NCBI RefSeq assembly: GCF_030811555.1
Contig: NZ_JAUSQZ010000001.1
Location: 2,725,241 to 2,789,240, forward strand
DNA from: Kineosporia succinea
Lineage (GTDB): Bacteria > Actinomycetota > Actinomycetes > Actinomycetales > Kineosporiaceae
Direction of reading: 5' to 3'
Length of the DNA: 64,000 nt
Below, piece by piece: positions 1 to 7,839 of the stretch. A program made the position numbers and the translations under genes. Positions within the stretch are counted from its first letter, which is position 1. The number at the start of each line of letters is the position of its first letter. The notes under the pieces were generated by a model that saw only the letters and a list, made by a program, of their open reading frames with translations, did not search any database and was not told where the DNA came from.

Positions 1-1
1 C

Positions 2-2095
2 GCCTCCGGGCGCCGCGGTGAGGCGCTGCGTCTGCTGGTGCGGGCCCTCGCGGCGGGTGTGATGGGAGCGGCGATCGGCCTGCTGCCCGTGCTGTCGATC
101 AGCCGTGGTGAGGCCGTGCTGCCCGGCATCGTGCTCGGGCCCGGCCTGGTGGTCGGTTTCCATGCCTTCGCGATGCTGTCCGACCGGCACCACCGGCTGC
201 GGCGACTGTACGACCTGTCCGAGGCGCTGGCCCACGTGCCGGCCCCGGCGCGGGCCATCCCGCTGGTGCTCGAGCAGTCCGCCGACCTGCTGCGGGCGAG
301 GTACGCGGAACTGGTGCTGGAGGAGAACACCCTCAGTGCCGACCGCCGGCTCTGGAGCTTCCGGGCCGGTCAGGTCGTGGGGCCCCGCACCCCGGCCGAC
401 GACCTCCTCACCCTGCCGTTCCCGCCCGAGACGGGGCGGCTCGTGCGGGGCCGGGGCCGCGCCGAGCGCGAGTTCCTGCGGGCTCGCGGCGTGTGCCAGG
501 CGGTGCTGGTGCCGCTGCGTATCGACGACCGCGTGGTCGGGCACCTCCTGGTCGGCGAACGGGCCGGTGGCGAACGCGGATTCGCGGCCGCCGACCTGAC
601 CACCCTGGAGACCGTGGCCGCCCGCGCCGCCGTCGCGCTGGGCAACGGGCACCTGCTGGAGCGGTTGCAGTTCGAGGCCCGGCACGACGAGCTCACCGGG
701 CTGCCCAACCGCCTCGACTTCCGCGCCCAGCTCGACGAGTGCGTCGGTGACCTGATGTCGACCGGCCGCCCCTGCGCGGTCATGCTGCTCGACTTCAACG
801 GCTTCAAGGCGATCAACGACAGCCTCGGTCACCAGGCCGGTGACCAGCTGCTGCGGGAGCTGGCCGGACGGTTCCGCGAGGTCGCGGGCCGCGGCGTGAC
901 CATCGCCCGGCTCGGCGGCGACGAGTTCGCCGCCCTGGCGCCCGGCATGGGTGACGGCGCCGCCCGCGCGCTGGCGCGTCGCCTGCTCTCCGCCTTCGAC
1001 GAGCCGGTGCTGGTGGACGGCAACGAGCTGCGCGCGGCGGGCTCGCTCGGCGTGGCGGTCGGACCCGAGCAGGGCACGACCGGGGCCGAGCTGCTGCGCC
1101 GGGCCGACGTCGCGATGTACGTCGCCAAGTCGGCCGGCGGCGGGTACCGGATGTTCAACCGCACCATGGACCTCCCGGCCTCCCAGGTGCACACGCTGGC
1201 GACAGCGCTCGAGGTGGCGCTGCGCACCGACAGCATCCAGATCGCCGTGCAGCCGATGGTCGACCTGGTCACCGGCCGGGTGCACGCCCTCGAGGCGCTG
1301 GCCCGCTGGAAGCACCCGGAGCTCGGCGAGGTGCCGCCGGAGGACTTCTTCGCGGCGGCCGAGCGCAGCGGGATGGTCGGCGAGCTCTCCCGCCGGGTGC
1401 TCGACCAGGCCCTGTCCGCGGCCCGGGACTGGCTGGAGAACGGCCGTCAGGTGCGGGTCGCGATCAACCTGGCCCCGGGCTGGCTGGCCGACCCGACGCT
1501 GCCCGAGCAGATCACCACCGCGCTCGCGGTGCACGACCTGCCCGCCGAGCAGCTCTACCTGGAGTTCAGCGAGGGCGACGTGATCGACGAGCCCGACCAC
1601 GCGGTGACGGCCCTGGCCCGGTTGCGGGCGCTCGGGGTGCGGTTGTCGGTGGACGACTTCGGCACCGGCTACTCGTCCCTCACCTTCCTGAGCCGGTTGC
1701 CGGTCGACCAGATCAAGATCCACCAGTCGTTCGTGCAGGAGCTCCGCTCGGGCGGGCGCACCCGGGCGGTGGTGCAGTCGATCATCGACCTCGGGCGCAA
1801 CCTGGGGCTGGAGGTGGTGGCCGAGGGGGTCACCGACGCGCACACCCGGATCGAGCTCAAACGCATGGGCTGCGGATTCGGGCAGGGCTACTACTTCGAC
1901 GCGCCGATGGCCGTGGGGGAGCTGTCCTGGCTGGCCGGGCGCCGTCTGAACGGGTTCGGGCACATCGGCCAGGTCGCGTTCCCGCCGGCGCCGCGGGTGC
2001 TCGGTCGCCTCGACGCCCCGCTGGATACTCTGGCCGAATGCAGCCCACCGACATCGTCACCGGCGCCGTCCCCGGTCCCGCCCTCGGTCCCGTGA
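2..2095 (+). CDS. GAF-GGDEF-EAL cyclic-di-GMP signalling protein (5' end outside window)
   Basis: The reading frame is open to the left edge, so the N-terminus lies outside the window. Counting from the GTG at 38, hydrophobic segments fill residues 1-50, followed by a GAF-like domain (about 60-205), a GGDEF domain (about 215-375) with an intact LGGDEFA motif, and an EAL domain (about 385-630) with HALEALARW, DDFGTGYSSL and VVAEGV. The protein is probably a membrane-anchored enzyme that makes and/or degrades c-di-GMP. The inhibitory RxxD site five residues before GGDEF is absent (RGVT there), so product inhibition through it is unlikely. The last 58 bases overlap the start of pyrE. The domain call is firm; which activity dominates cannot be told from sequence. 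Confidence 0.93.
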   Translation, partial: ASGRRGEALRLLVRALAAGVMGAAIGLLPVLSISRGEAVLPGIVLGPGLVVGFHAFAMLSDRHHRLRRLYDLSEALAHVPAPARAIPLVLEQSADLLRARYAELVLEENTLSADRRLWSFRAGQVVGPRTPADDLLTLPFPPETGRLVRGRGRAEREFLRARGVCQAVLVPLRIDDRVVGHLLVGERAGGERGFAAADLTTLETVAARAAVALGNGHLLERLQFEARHDELTGLPNRLDFRAQLDECVGDLMSTGRPCAVMLLDFNGFKAINDSLGHQAGDQLLRELAGRFREVAGRGVTIARLGGDEFAALAPGMGDGAARALARRLLSAFDEPVLVDGNELRAAGSLGVAVGPEQGTTGAELLRRADVAMYVAKSAGGGYRMFNRTMDLPASQVHTLATALEVALRTDSIQIAVQPMVDLVTGRVHALEALARWKHPELGEVPPEDFFAAAERSGMVGELSRRVLDQALSAARDWLENGRQVRVAINLAPGWLADPTLPEQITTALAVHDLPAEQLYLEFSEGDVIDEPDHAVTALARLRALGVRLSVDDFGTGYSSLTFLSRLPVDQIKIHQSFVQELRSGGRTRAVVQSIIDLGRNLGLEVVAEGVTDAHTRIELKRMGCGFGQGYYFDAPMAVGELSWLAGRRLNGFGHIGQVAFPPAPRVLGRLDAPLDTLAECSPPTSSPAPSPVPPSVP
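2026..2031 (+). promoter_or_regulatory. -10 element TACTCT for leaderless pyrE transcript
   Basis: TACTCT fits the actinobacterial TANNNT -10 box and ends 6 bases before the pyrE ATG, leaving no room for a ribosome binding site. It lies inside the upstream GGDEF/EAL coding region. No convincing -35 box is visible. Confidence 0.5.
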
Positions 2096-2628
2096 GGGAC
2101 GAACTGCGTGACCTGATCCGCGAGCTCGCCGTCGTGCACGGCAAGGTCACCCTGGCCAGTGGCAAGGAGGCCGACTACTACGTCGACCTGCGCCGCATCA
2201 CCCTCGACGGGCAGGCCGCGCCGCTGGTCGGCCGGGTCATGCGCGATCTGGTGAAGGACTGGTCGTTCGAGGCCGCCGGGGGTCTGACGCTGGGTGCCGA
2301 CCCGGTCGCCGTCTCGATGCTGCACGCGGCCGCGGCCGTCGGTGAGCGGCTCGACACCTTCGTGGTGCGCAAGCAGGGCAAGGCGCACGGTCTTCAGCGT
2401 CAGATCGAGGGCAGCCCGGTCGAGGGCCGCCGCGTGCTGGCCGTCGAAGACACCTCCACCACCGGCGGTTCGGTGCTCACCGCGGTCGAGGCGCTGCGGG
2501 CCGCCGGGGCCGAGGTGGTCGGCGTGGCCGTGATCGTCGACCGCAACACCGGGGCCCGCGAGAAGGTGGAGGCCGAGGGGCTCCCGTACCGTTATGCGTA
2601 CGACCTGTCCGATCTCGGGCTTTCCTAG
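2038..2628 (+). CDS. pyrE: Orotate phosphoribosyltransferase
   Basis: PyrE joins orotate to PRPP to give orotidine 5'-phosphate, the fifth step of cytoplasmic pyrimidine synthesis. At 196 residues it has the family's usual size. Diagnostic features are the N-terminal GKEADYYVDLRR segment, the VRKQGKAHG catalytic loop (about 110-118) and the PRPP-binding motif VLAVEDTSTTGGS (133-145). The ATG at 2038 is preferred because TACTCT lies 6 bases upstream, a leaderless arrangement. A GTG at 2092 (residue 19) would give a length closer to some homologues and cannot be excluded. It overlaps the upstream gene by 58 bases and is followed 25 bases later by lemA. Confidence 0.95.
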   Translation: MQPTDIVTGAVPGPALGPVRDELRDLIRELAVVHGKVTLASGKEADYYVDLRRITLDGQAAPLVGRVMRDLVKDWSFEAAGGLTLGADPVAVSMLHAAAAVGERLDTFVVRKQGKAHGLQRQIEGSPVEGRRVLAVEDTSTTGGSVLTAVEALRAAGAEVVGVAVIVDRNTGAREKVEAEGLPYRYAYDLSDLGLS

Positions 2629-2653
2629 GTTTTCAGGGTAGGAGGAGCCGGAC

Positions 2654-3466
2654 GTGCTCATCGCGCTGATCGTCGTCGTGGTCCTGGTCGTGCTGGTCGG
2701 CCTGTGGCTGGCCAGTGCGTACAACGGGCTGGTCCGTAAGCGGAACCAGGTGCAGGAGGCCTGGAACCAGATCGACGTCGAGCTCACCCGGCGGCACGAC
2801 CTGATCCCGAACCTGGTGGAGACGGTCAAGGGCTACGCCGCGCACGAGCGCGACACCCTCGACGCGGTGGTGCACGCGCGTAACGCGGCCACCGGTGCGG
2901 CCACCGGTGCGGGTGCTTCGGTGGCTCAGCAGGCGCGGCAGGAGGGTGAGCTGTCGCAGGCCCTGGGGCGGCTGTTCGCGATCGCCGAGGCCTACCCCGA
3001 CCTGAAGGCGAACCAGAACTTCATGTCGCTGCAGGCCGAGCTGTCGGCCACCGAAGACCGGATCGCCGCCGGCCGCCGCTTCTACAACGCCAACGTGCGT
3101 GAGCTGAACACCGCGGTCGAGTCGATCCCGACCAACATCATCTCGGGTACGTTCAACTTCAGCCGGGCCGACTACTTCGAGGCCGAGAACGAGCAGGTCC
3201 GCAGCGCCCCCTCGGTGAACTTCGGCGGTCCCGGCCCCGCGGTCAGCTTCGGTGCTGCGGGCCCTGCCGGTGCTGCGGGCCCTGCCGGTGCTTCGAGTCC
3301 TGCCGGTGCTGGAGGAGTCTCGGGGCCGGGTTCCTCCACCGGTCAGGTCGAGCCGGGGGCTCCGCCCCTGCCGCCGGTGTCTCCGTCCCCTTCGCCGTCC
3401 CCTTCGCCGTCTCCGGCGCCGCTGACGCAGGACGACCCCGACTATGGCAGCCCGAACCAGCGCTGA
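2654..3466 (+). CDS. lemA: LemA family membrane protein with low-complexity tail
   Basis: LemA proteins have one N-terminal membrane segment and a long helical domain on the outside; their role is not settled. Here residues 1-20 form a Val/Leu-rich membrane segment followed by the hallmark YNGLVRKRNQVQEAW and DLIPNLVETVKGYAAHE. The fold ends near residue 190 (YFEAENEQ). The last 75 residues are a Gly-Pro-Ala run resembling collagen (GPAGAAGPAGA), then a Ser-Pro repeat (SPSPSPSPSP), encoded by short DNA repeats. The GTG start at 2654 has a strong GGAGGAG site at 2641. The 270-residue length exceeds the usual 185-200 because of the tail. A large palindrome follows 7 bases after the stop. Confidence 0.92.
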   Translation: MLIALIVVVVLVVLVGLWLASAYNGLVRKRNQVQEAWNQIDVELTRRHDLIPNLVETVKGYAAHERDTLDAVVHARNAATGAATGAGASVAQQARQEGELSQALGRLFAIAEAYPDLKANQNFMSLQAELSATEDRIAAGRRFYNANVRELNTAVESIPTNIISGTFNFSRADYFEAENEQVRSAPSVNFGGPGPAVSFGAAGPAGAAGPAGASSPAGAGGVSGPGSSTGQVEPGAPPLPPVSPSPSPSPSPSPAPLTQDDPDYGSPNQR

Positions 3467-3473
3467 CCTCATA

Positions 3474-3536
3474 AGCCCGAGAGCAGAGACACCCCCTATA
3501 CCGATTGGGTATAGGGGGTGTCTCTGCTCTCGGGCT
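3474..3536. terminator. 63-base perfect palindrome between lemA and dedA (probable bidirectional terminator)
   Basis: Bases 3474-3502 are the exact reverse complement of 3508-3536, giving a 29-bp stem with no mismatch around a 5-base loop (GATTG). It sits between the convergent lemA and dedA genes, where a symmetric terminator is expected. The stem is far longer than a normal intrinsic terminator and has no T-tract on either side, so another role such as a repeat element or RNA processing site is possible. Confidence 0.75.
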
Positions 3537-3577
3537 CAGATAGCGCCACCCAACGATGGCGGCCTGCCCTCGGGCGT

Positions 3578-4255
3578 TCAGGCCCCGGCGTCCAACCCGG
3601 CCGACGCAGACGGGCCAGAAGGGCCAGAACGACCAGAAGGACCGGAAGAGCCGGCCGCTTTCATCCGCCGCCGGTCGATCACCAGCGCCACGATCGTCGC
3701 CGAGATGGCGACTGCCGCGATCACGTAGGCGGCCCACTTCACCCACGGAACCTGGTGCGCCGCGTAGCCCAGCAGGATCATGCCGCTGCCCCAGATCAGG
3801 GCACCCAGCACGTTGGCCACGAAGAACTTCGGGTACGGCATGCGCCCGATGCCCGCGATGATCGGCGTGAACGTGCGCACCCAGGGGATGAACCGGGCGA
3901 TGATCACCGCCAGCGAGCCCCACCGCTCGTAGAACGCCTCGGCCCGCAGCACCCGGTCGGCATTGCGCCCGGCCCTGCGCAGGAGCCAGGGGCGGCCGAA
4001 ACGCCGGCCGGTCCAGTAGCCGACCGCGTCACCGGCGACCGCGAACACCGCGGTTCCACCGGCGAGCAGCCACAGGTGAAGGTCGCCCCCACGCTCCGCG
4101 GCCAGCAGACCGGCCGCGAAGAGCACGCTGTCACCGGGCAGGAAGAACCCGACAAGCAGACCGGACTCGACGAACACGAGGGCGAACACCACGACGTAGA
4201 CCGTCAGGGTGGTCATCGAGGAGACGTCGGACAGAGCCGTCCACCAGTGCGACAT
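3578..4255 (-). CDS. DedA family membrane protein (short paralogue)
   Basis: DedA/VTT-domain proteins are inner-membrane proteins linked to lipid carrier flipping and envelope homeostasis. The 225-residue sequence shows the family motifs VGFFLPGDSVLF (about 35-46), the FYERWG turn and the conserved ARFIPWVRTFTPIIAGIGRM segment, with several membrane helices. The C-terminus ends in a Gly/Ser/Pro-rich tail. It lies 12 bases downstream of a second DedA gene on the same strand and is probably co-transcribed with it; the pair looks like an old duplication. The substrate cannot be predicted. Confidence 0.92.
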   Translation of the reverse strand: MSHWWTALSDVSSMTTLTVYVVVFALVFVESGLLVGFFLPGDSVLFAAGLLAAERGGDLHLWLLAGGTAVFAVAGDAVGYWTGRRFGRPWLLRRAGRNADRVLRAEAFYERWGSLAVIIARFIPWVRTFTPIIAGIGRMPYPKFFVANVLGALIWGSGMILLGYAAHQVPWVKWAAYVIAAVAISATIVALVIDRRRMKAAGSSGPSGRSGPSGPSASAGLDAGA

Positions 4256-4267
4256 GAGAGGCGGAGT

Positions 4268-5110
4268 TTAGCGGCGGCCCTCGTAGCCCTGGTCGTAACC
4301 GGGTTGCTGGATGCCACCGGGGATGGTCGCGTCGTCGTCGGCGTAGGGCTGGCCGAACCCGTCGTGGGTGCGGGGCGCCGGGGCGAACGGGTCGCTGGTG
4401 GCGGGCGGCAGGAACGGCTCCTCGCCGGCCTCGTGCGCGGCCGCGGCCGTGGCCTCCGGCTCGGTGGCGGCCGGCTTGCGACGGTGCCTCCAGGCCTCGA
4501 AGCCCATCGGGATCACGGAGACCACGACGAGCAGCAGCAGCCCGGCCTCGATGTGGTCACGGAACAGCGGGATGTTGCCGAGCAGCTTGCCGAGCACGGT
4601 GATGCCCGCGGCCCAGAGCACGGCGCCGATGAAGCTGTAGGTCAGGTACTTGCGGCGGTCCATCTTGCCCACGCCCGCCGTGACCGTGATGAACGTGCGC
4701 ACCAGCGGCGTGAACCGGGCCAGGACGATGGCGATCGGACCGTAGTGGTCGAAGAACTCCATCGTCTTGTCGACGTACTCGCGCTTGAAGAGCTTCGAGT
4801 TCTCCTTGGTGAAGATCGCGGGCCCGGCGGCCCGGCCGATCTCGTACCCGACCACGTTGCCCAGGAAGGCGGCCGCGGTGAGCACCACGCAGGCCAGCCA
4901 GAGCGGGAAGTCGATGTCGCCGCGGCCGATGAACAGGCCGATCGTGAAGAGCAGCGAGTCTCCGGGCAGGAAGAAGCCCAGCAGGAGACCGCACTCGGCG
5001 AAGATGATGAGTGCGCCGACCCAGAGGGCGATCCCACCCAGGTCGGTGAGCAGGGTGTCCGGATTCAGCCACTCCGGCCCGAGGGCCAGGGGCACGCTTG
5101 TCAGCAGCAC
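4268..5110 (-). CDS. DedA family membrane protein
   Basis: This 280-residue DedA/VTT protein is the first gene of a two-gene DedA operon. It has LLGFFLPGDSLLF, FFDHYGPIAIVLARFTPLVRT and the Gly-rich TAGVGKMDRRKY stretch, matching the downstream paralogue motif for motif. The final 70 residues are a charged, Pro-rich cytoplasmic tail (many Glu, Ala and Asp). The GTG start at 5110 is supported by a TAGGCT element 7 bases upstream. The products are integral inner-membrane proteins; a role in lipid-linked precursor recycling is known for some family members but not shown here. Confidence 0.93.
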   Translation of the reverse strand: MLLTSVPLALGPEWLNPDTLLTDLGGIALWVGALIIFAECGLLLGFFLPGDSLLFTIGLFIGRGDIDFPLWLACVVLTAAAFLGNVVGYEIGRAAGPAIFTKENSKLFKREYVDKTMEFFDHYGPIAIVLARFTPLVRTFITVTAGVGKMDRRKYLTYSFIGAVLWAAGITVLGKLLGNIPLFRDHIEAGLLLLVVVSVIPMGFEAWRHRRKPAATEPEATAAAAHEAGEEPFLPPATSDPFAPAPRTHDGFGQPYADDDATIPGGIQQPGYDQGYEGRR

Positions 5111-5117
5111 GGCGCCC

Positions 5118-5123
5118 AGCCTA
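5118..5123 (-). promoter_or_regulatory. -10 element TAGGCT upstream of the dedA pair
   Basis: On the minus strand TAGGCT ends 7 bases before the GTG of the first dedA gene, a leaderless layout. No clear -35 element is visible. Confidence 0.45.
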
Positions 5124-5233
5124 CGGCGTCAGTCTGAACGTTATCTGTCGGTTCCCCGGGAGCGTGGTCCACGAGAGGGTCCAACGTGGCCCACCCCACA
5201 GGTCGTTCCCTCCGGTGCGGCAGGATCACCCGG

Positions 5234-5875
5234 GTGAACGAGCCGATGCCCGCACCCGCGCCGGAGATCGGGGTGGGGCCCTGGGAGGGGCCCTGGCCCG
5301 ACGACACCCGCTACGACCGGGAGCTGCTCGAGCAGGGCGACCGCCGCAACGTCCTCGACGAGTTCCGGTACTGGACCGTCGAGGCGATCGTGGCCGAGCT
5401 CGACACCCGCCGGCACCCGTTCCACGTGGCCATCGAGAACTGGGCTCACGACCTGAACATCGGCTCGGTCGTGCGCACGGCCAACGCCTTCAACGCGGCG
5501 GGCGTGCATGTCGTGGGCCGCCGCCGTTGGAACCGCAGAGGTGCGATGGTCACCGACCGCTACCTCCACGTCCACCATCACGAAGACGCCGAAGCCCTCA
5601 CCACCTGGGCCGGAGCGCACGACCTGACCGTGATCGGCATCGACAACACCCCCGGATCGGTGCCGATCGAGACGGCCACCCTGCCCCGCGACTGCCTGCT
5701 GGTGTTCGGCCAGGAAGGGCCGGGCCTGTCAGAGGCGACGCTCGGCGCGTGCTCCCAGGTGCTGTCGATCACCCAGTTCGGCTCGACCCGTTCGATCAAC
5801 GCCGGGGCGGCCGCCGCGATCGCGATGCACGCCTGGGTGCGGCAGCACGCGGTCATTCCTCCCGCAGCGCGCTGA
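5234..5875 (+). CDS. TrmH/SpoU-family RNA 2'-O-methyltransferase
   Basis: This enzyme should transfer a methyl group from S-adenosylmethionine to a ribose 2'-OH in tRNA or rRNA. SpoU motifs appear in order: ENWAHDLNIGSVVRTANAF (motif 1), LLVFGQEGPGLSE (motif 2) and SITQFGSTRSINAGAAAAIA (motif 3), the last two forming the trefoil-knot cofactor site. The GTG at 5234 is chosen over the open frame from 5186 because a CAGGAT element lies 7 bases upstream and the extra residues look non-coding. That gives 213 residues. The 3' end overlaps the convergent sigma-like fusion gene by 23 bases. The RNA target is unknown. Confidence 0.88.
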   Translation: MNEPMPAPAPEIGVGPWEGPWPDDTRYDRELLEQGDRRNVLDEFRYWTVEAIVAELDTRRHPFHVAIENWAHDLNIGSVVRTANAFNAAGVHVVGRRRWNRRGAMVTDRYLHVHHHEDAEALTTWAGAHDLTVIGIDNTPGSVPIETATLPRDCLLVFGQEGPGLSEATLGACSQVLSITQFGSTRSINAGAAAAIAMHAWVRQHAVIPPAAR

Positions 5876-6800
5876 TCTTCCCGTCCGGCCCCAGCCGGAT
5901 CCAGGCGTAGGTCTGGCCTCCGGGCGTGGAGCGGTTGAGGGTCTGCACGAGTTCCTCGGGGGCCGTGACGCCGGAGTCGTTCAGGGTCAGGGCGGCGTCG
6001 GGCCGGAACACCAGCTGCCGGGCCGGGTCGGTGGGCCCGTCACCGATGCGCGGGCGGCTGTCCGGATCGTAGACGTGCGGCTCGAACGTCAGCCGTACCG
6101 ATCCCTGCTCGCTGCGGCCCGCACTGATCCGGCCGAAGGCCAGGCCCGGGTCGGTCCACGGGGCGCTGCCGATCGGTGAGAGATCAATGGTGGACGTGGT
6201 GGTCGCCCGCGCGGGCACCGCCACCGGGGTGGGTTCCCGGGAGGACGGGGGCATCGAGTTGCCCAGCCCGATCGCGAGCAGGGCGGCCGCGACCACGCAC
6301 ACCGCGGCCACCACCCAGCCGGCCAGACGGCGCCGGCGCAGCCAGAGGCCGCGCCGGGTGACGGCGGCCAGGTCACCGGGAAGCGGGCCGGCCGCCCGCA
6401 GGTCACCGGGCCCACCAGGTGCGCCGGGTCCGGTCGGGTCGCCGAGCTCTTCGAGTTCCTCGTCGAGCAGCACGTCCCGGCTGCCGTCCGGACGACGCTG
6501 CAGCATCTCGAGCGCCTGGGTGCGGGCGGTCATCGAGGCCCAGACGACGGGCGAGTCACCACCGATACGCCGCCACCGGGCGTGGGCCCGGGCCAGCGCG
6601 CCGAGCGTGACCTCACGTGCGGCCGGCCGGCTGCCCAGCTCGGAGTACGCCGCCGACCAGGCCGCCCGGTAGAGCTCGGGGAAGAGCCCGGCGAACGCCT
6701 CGGGCCGGCGCCGGCCACCGGCGGAGGACCCACCCCCGGCACCCGCTGAACCTGTTGAGCCCGCTCGGCCTGCTGTGCGGGTCGATTCGGTGGTCGTCAT
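5853..6800 (-). CDS. Membrane protein with sigma-region-2-like domain fused to an extracytoplasmic domain
   Basis: I do not recognise a named family. Residues 34-102 (FAGLFPELYRAAWSAAYSEL, then ARAHARW and MTARTQALEMLQRR) align with region 2 of the neighbouring ECF sigma factor, but there is no region 4. An acidic Gly/Pro linker leads to one membrane helix (about 159-180). The outer part (181-315) contains LAFGRIS and ends YAWIRLGPDGKISALREE, matching the outer domains of the two proteins encoded at 7176-7838 and 8426-8992. The inferred topology is a cytoplasmic sigma2-like domain tethered to an outside sensor. It is separated from the sigma operon by 375 bases and converges on the methyltransferase gene. 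The function is unknown; regulating the ECF system is a reasonable guess. Confidence 0.8.
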   Translation of the reverse strand: MTTTESTRTAGRAGSTGSAGAGGGSSAGGRRRPEAFAGLFPELYRAAWSAAYSELGSRPAAREVTLGALARAHARWRRIGGDSPVVWASMTARTQALEMLQRRPDGSRDVLLDEELEELGDPTGPGAPGGPGDLRAAGPLPGDLAAVTRRGLWLRRRRLAGWVVAAVCVVAAALLAIGLGNSMPPSSREPTPVAVPARATTTSTIDLSPIGSAPWTDPGLAFGRISAGRSEQGSVRLTFEPHVYDPDSRPRIGDGPTDPARQLVFRPDAALTLNDSGVTAPEELVQTLNRSTPGGQTYAWIRLGPDGKISALREE

Positions 6801-7175
6801 CTCACCTGCCGTTTCCCGGTCCGTTCCGGTCGCTGCGCTCGTGCTCGCGCGTCACGCTACTGGTCGGAGGCCGGACATTTCCCGCGATCGCGGCACGCCG
6901 CCCGGCATGTCAGCCGCAGGGGCGAGGTGCCGCTCAGGTGTACCGGCGATGGTCTGCACCCTTTCCGGCCCTCACGACACCCTTTCCGGACCACCGCGTC
7001 CTGGGGAGAACCACCACCGGTGATCCAACCGCGTCCGCCCGGCACCTGTGAGCCCCCTCTGCCGGGCGATTGCCGACCGGCTGCCGAACGATGCGTTCCG
7101 GCGAACCGATTGCCGTGCCGCTACCGGCGTGTCGCCGAGGCCGCGGCCGCCCGCGGACGTAGGCCCGTACCGGCC
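6801..7175. other. 375-base intergenic region with 12-bp direct repeat
   Basis: No gene is visible. On the minus strand CCGGAAAGGGTG occurs twice, at 6989-6978 and 6968-6957, exactly 21 bases apart (two helical turns), about 160 bases upstream of the sigma2-fusion gene. This spacing suits a dimeric regulator, but no family can be assigned. Confidence 0.4.
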
Positions 7176-7838
7176 TCAGGAGACGAACTGCTCCGACAGC
7201 GAGCTGATCGAGCCGTCGGAGCTCCGGCGGAACCAGACGTCGGTCTCGGCGTTGCCGAACTCCTCCTGGTAGCCCTTCCAGTTCTTCACCATCTGCGCGA
7301 CGGTGATCTGCTTCCCCTCGGGGAAGGCGTCGCCGTCGGGCATGAAGAGCAGCACGTTCGCGCCCTTCACGGTGGCCTTCGGGTCGAGCCGGAACTCGGT
7401 CGGCTCGGTGCCCTCCTTCTTCCCGCTCAGGACGTCGCCCAGCGGGTACTCGCCGCCGTTCGCCTCCTTGGCCTCCTCGCCCTGCAGGAACCAGCCGGGC
7501 TGGATCAGCAGGGTCAGGGAGCCGTCGGCGTTCTCGGTGATGTCTTGCAGGTAGCCGAAACTCACGCCGTCTTTCTGCTCGGTCGGGTTCACCGGGATGA
7601 GCGAGTAGTCGGGCGGCGGCGTGGCCGTGACCGTCGCCGCCGGCACCACCGAGGGGGAGTCGGGGGTGCCGAACGGATTGCCCAGCACCACCACGATCCC
7701 CAGCACCACGGCCGCCGCCACACCGCCCGCCCAGGCGGCCCGGCGACGGCGCCGGATCCCCGTGCCCCGGTGCACGGCCTGCGCCATCGCACCGGGGGGA
7801 GGGGCCGGCACGTCGTGGGGCCTCAGGTCGTCGAACAT
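7176..7838 (-). CDS. Single-pass membrane protein paired with ECF sigma factor (putative anti-sigma/sensor)
   Basis: The 220-residue product has a short cytoplasmic part (1-33) ending in five arginines, one membrane helix (about 34-53) and an outer domain. The outer domain has YSLIPVNPTEQKDGVSFGYL and ends DVWFRRSSDGSISSLSEQF; it is clearly related to the secreted protein at 8426-8992 and to the outer part of the sigma2-fusion protein. Its ATG lies one base after the sigma factor stop (TGAcATG), so translation is almost certainly coupled. The position suggests control of the sigma factor, but the cytoplasmic part is too short for a normal anti-sigma domain and lacks the HxxxCxxC zinc motif. 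I therefore call it a putative sensor partner only. Confidence 0.85.
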   Translation of the reverse strand: MFDDLRPHDVPAPPPGAMAQAVHRGTGIRRRRRAAWAGGVAAAVVLGIVVVLGNPFGTPDSPSVVPAATVTATPPPDYSLIPVNPTEQKDGVSFGYLQDITENADGSLTLLIQPGWFLQGEEAKEANGGEYPLGDVLSGKKEGTEPTEFRLDPKATVKGANVLLFMPDGDAFPEGKQITVAQMVKNWKGYQEEFGNAETDVWFRRSSDGSISSLSEQFVS

Positions 7839-7839
7839 G

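Noticed and set aside
3518-5137. Long plus-strand open frame opposite the two dedA genes
   Set aside because: It is rich in Arg, Gly, His and Asp, has no family motif, and lies antisense to two well-supported membrane protein genes; it is a high-GC shadow frame.
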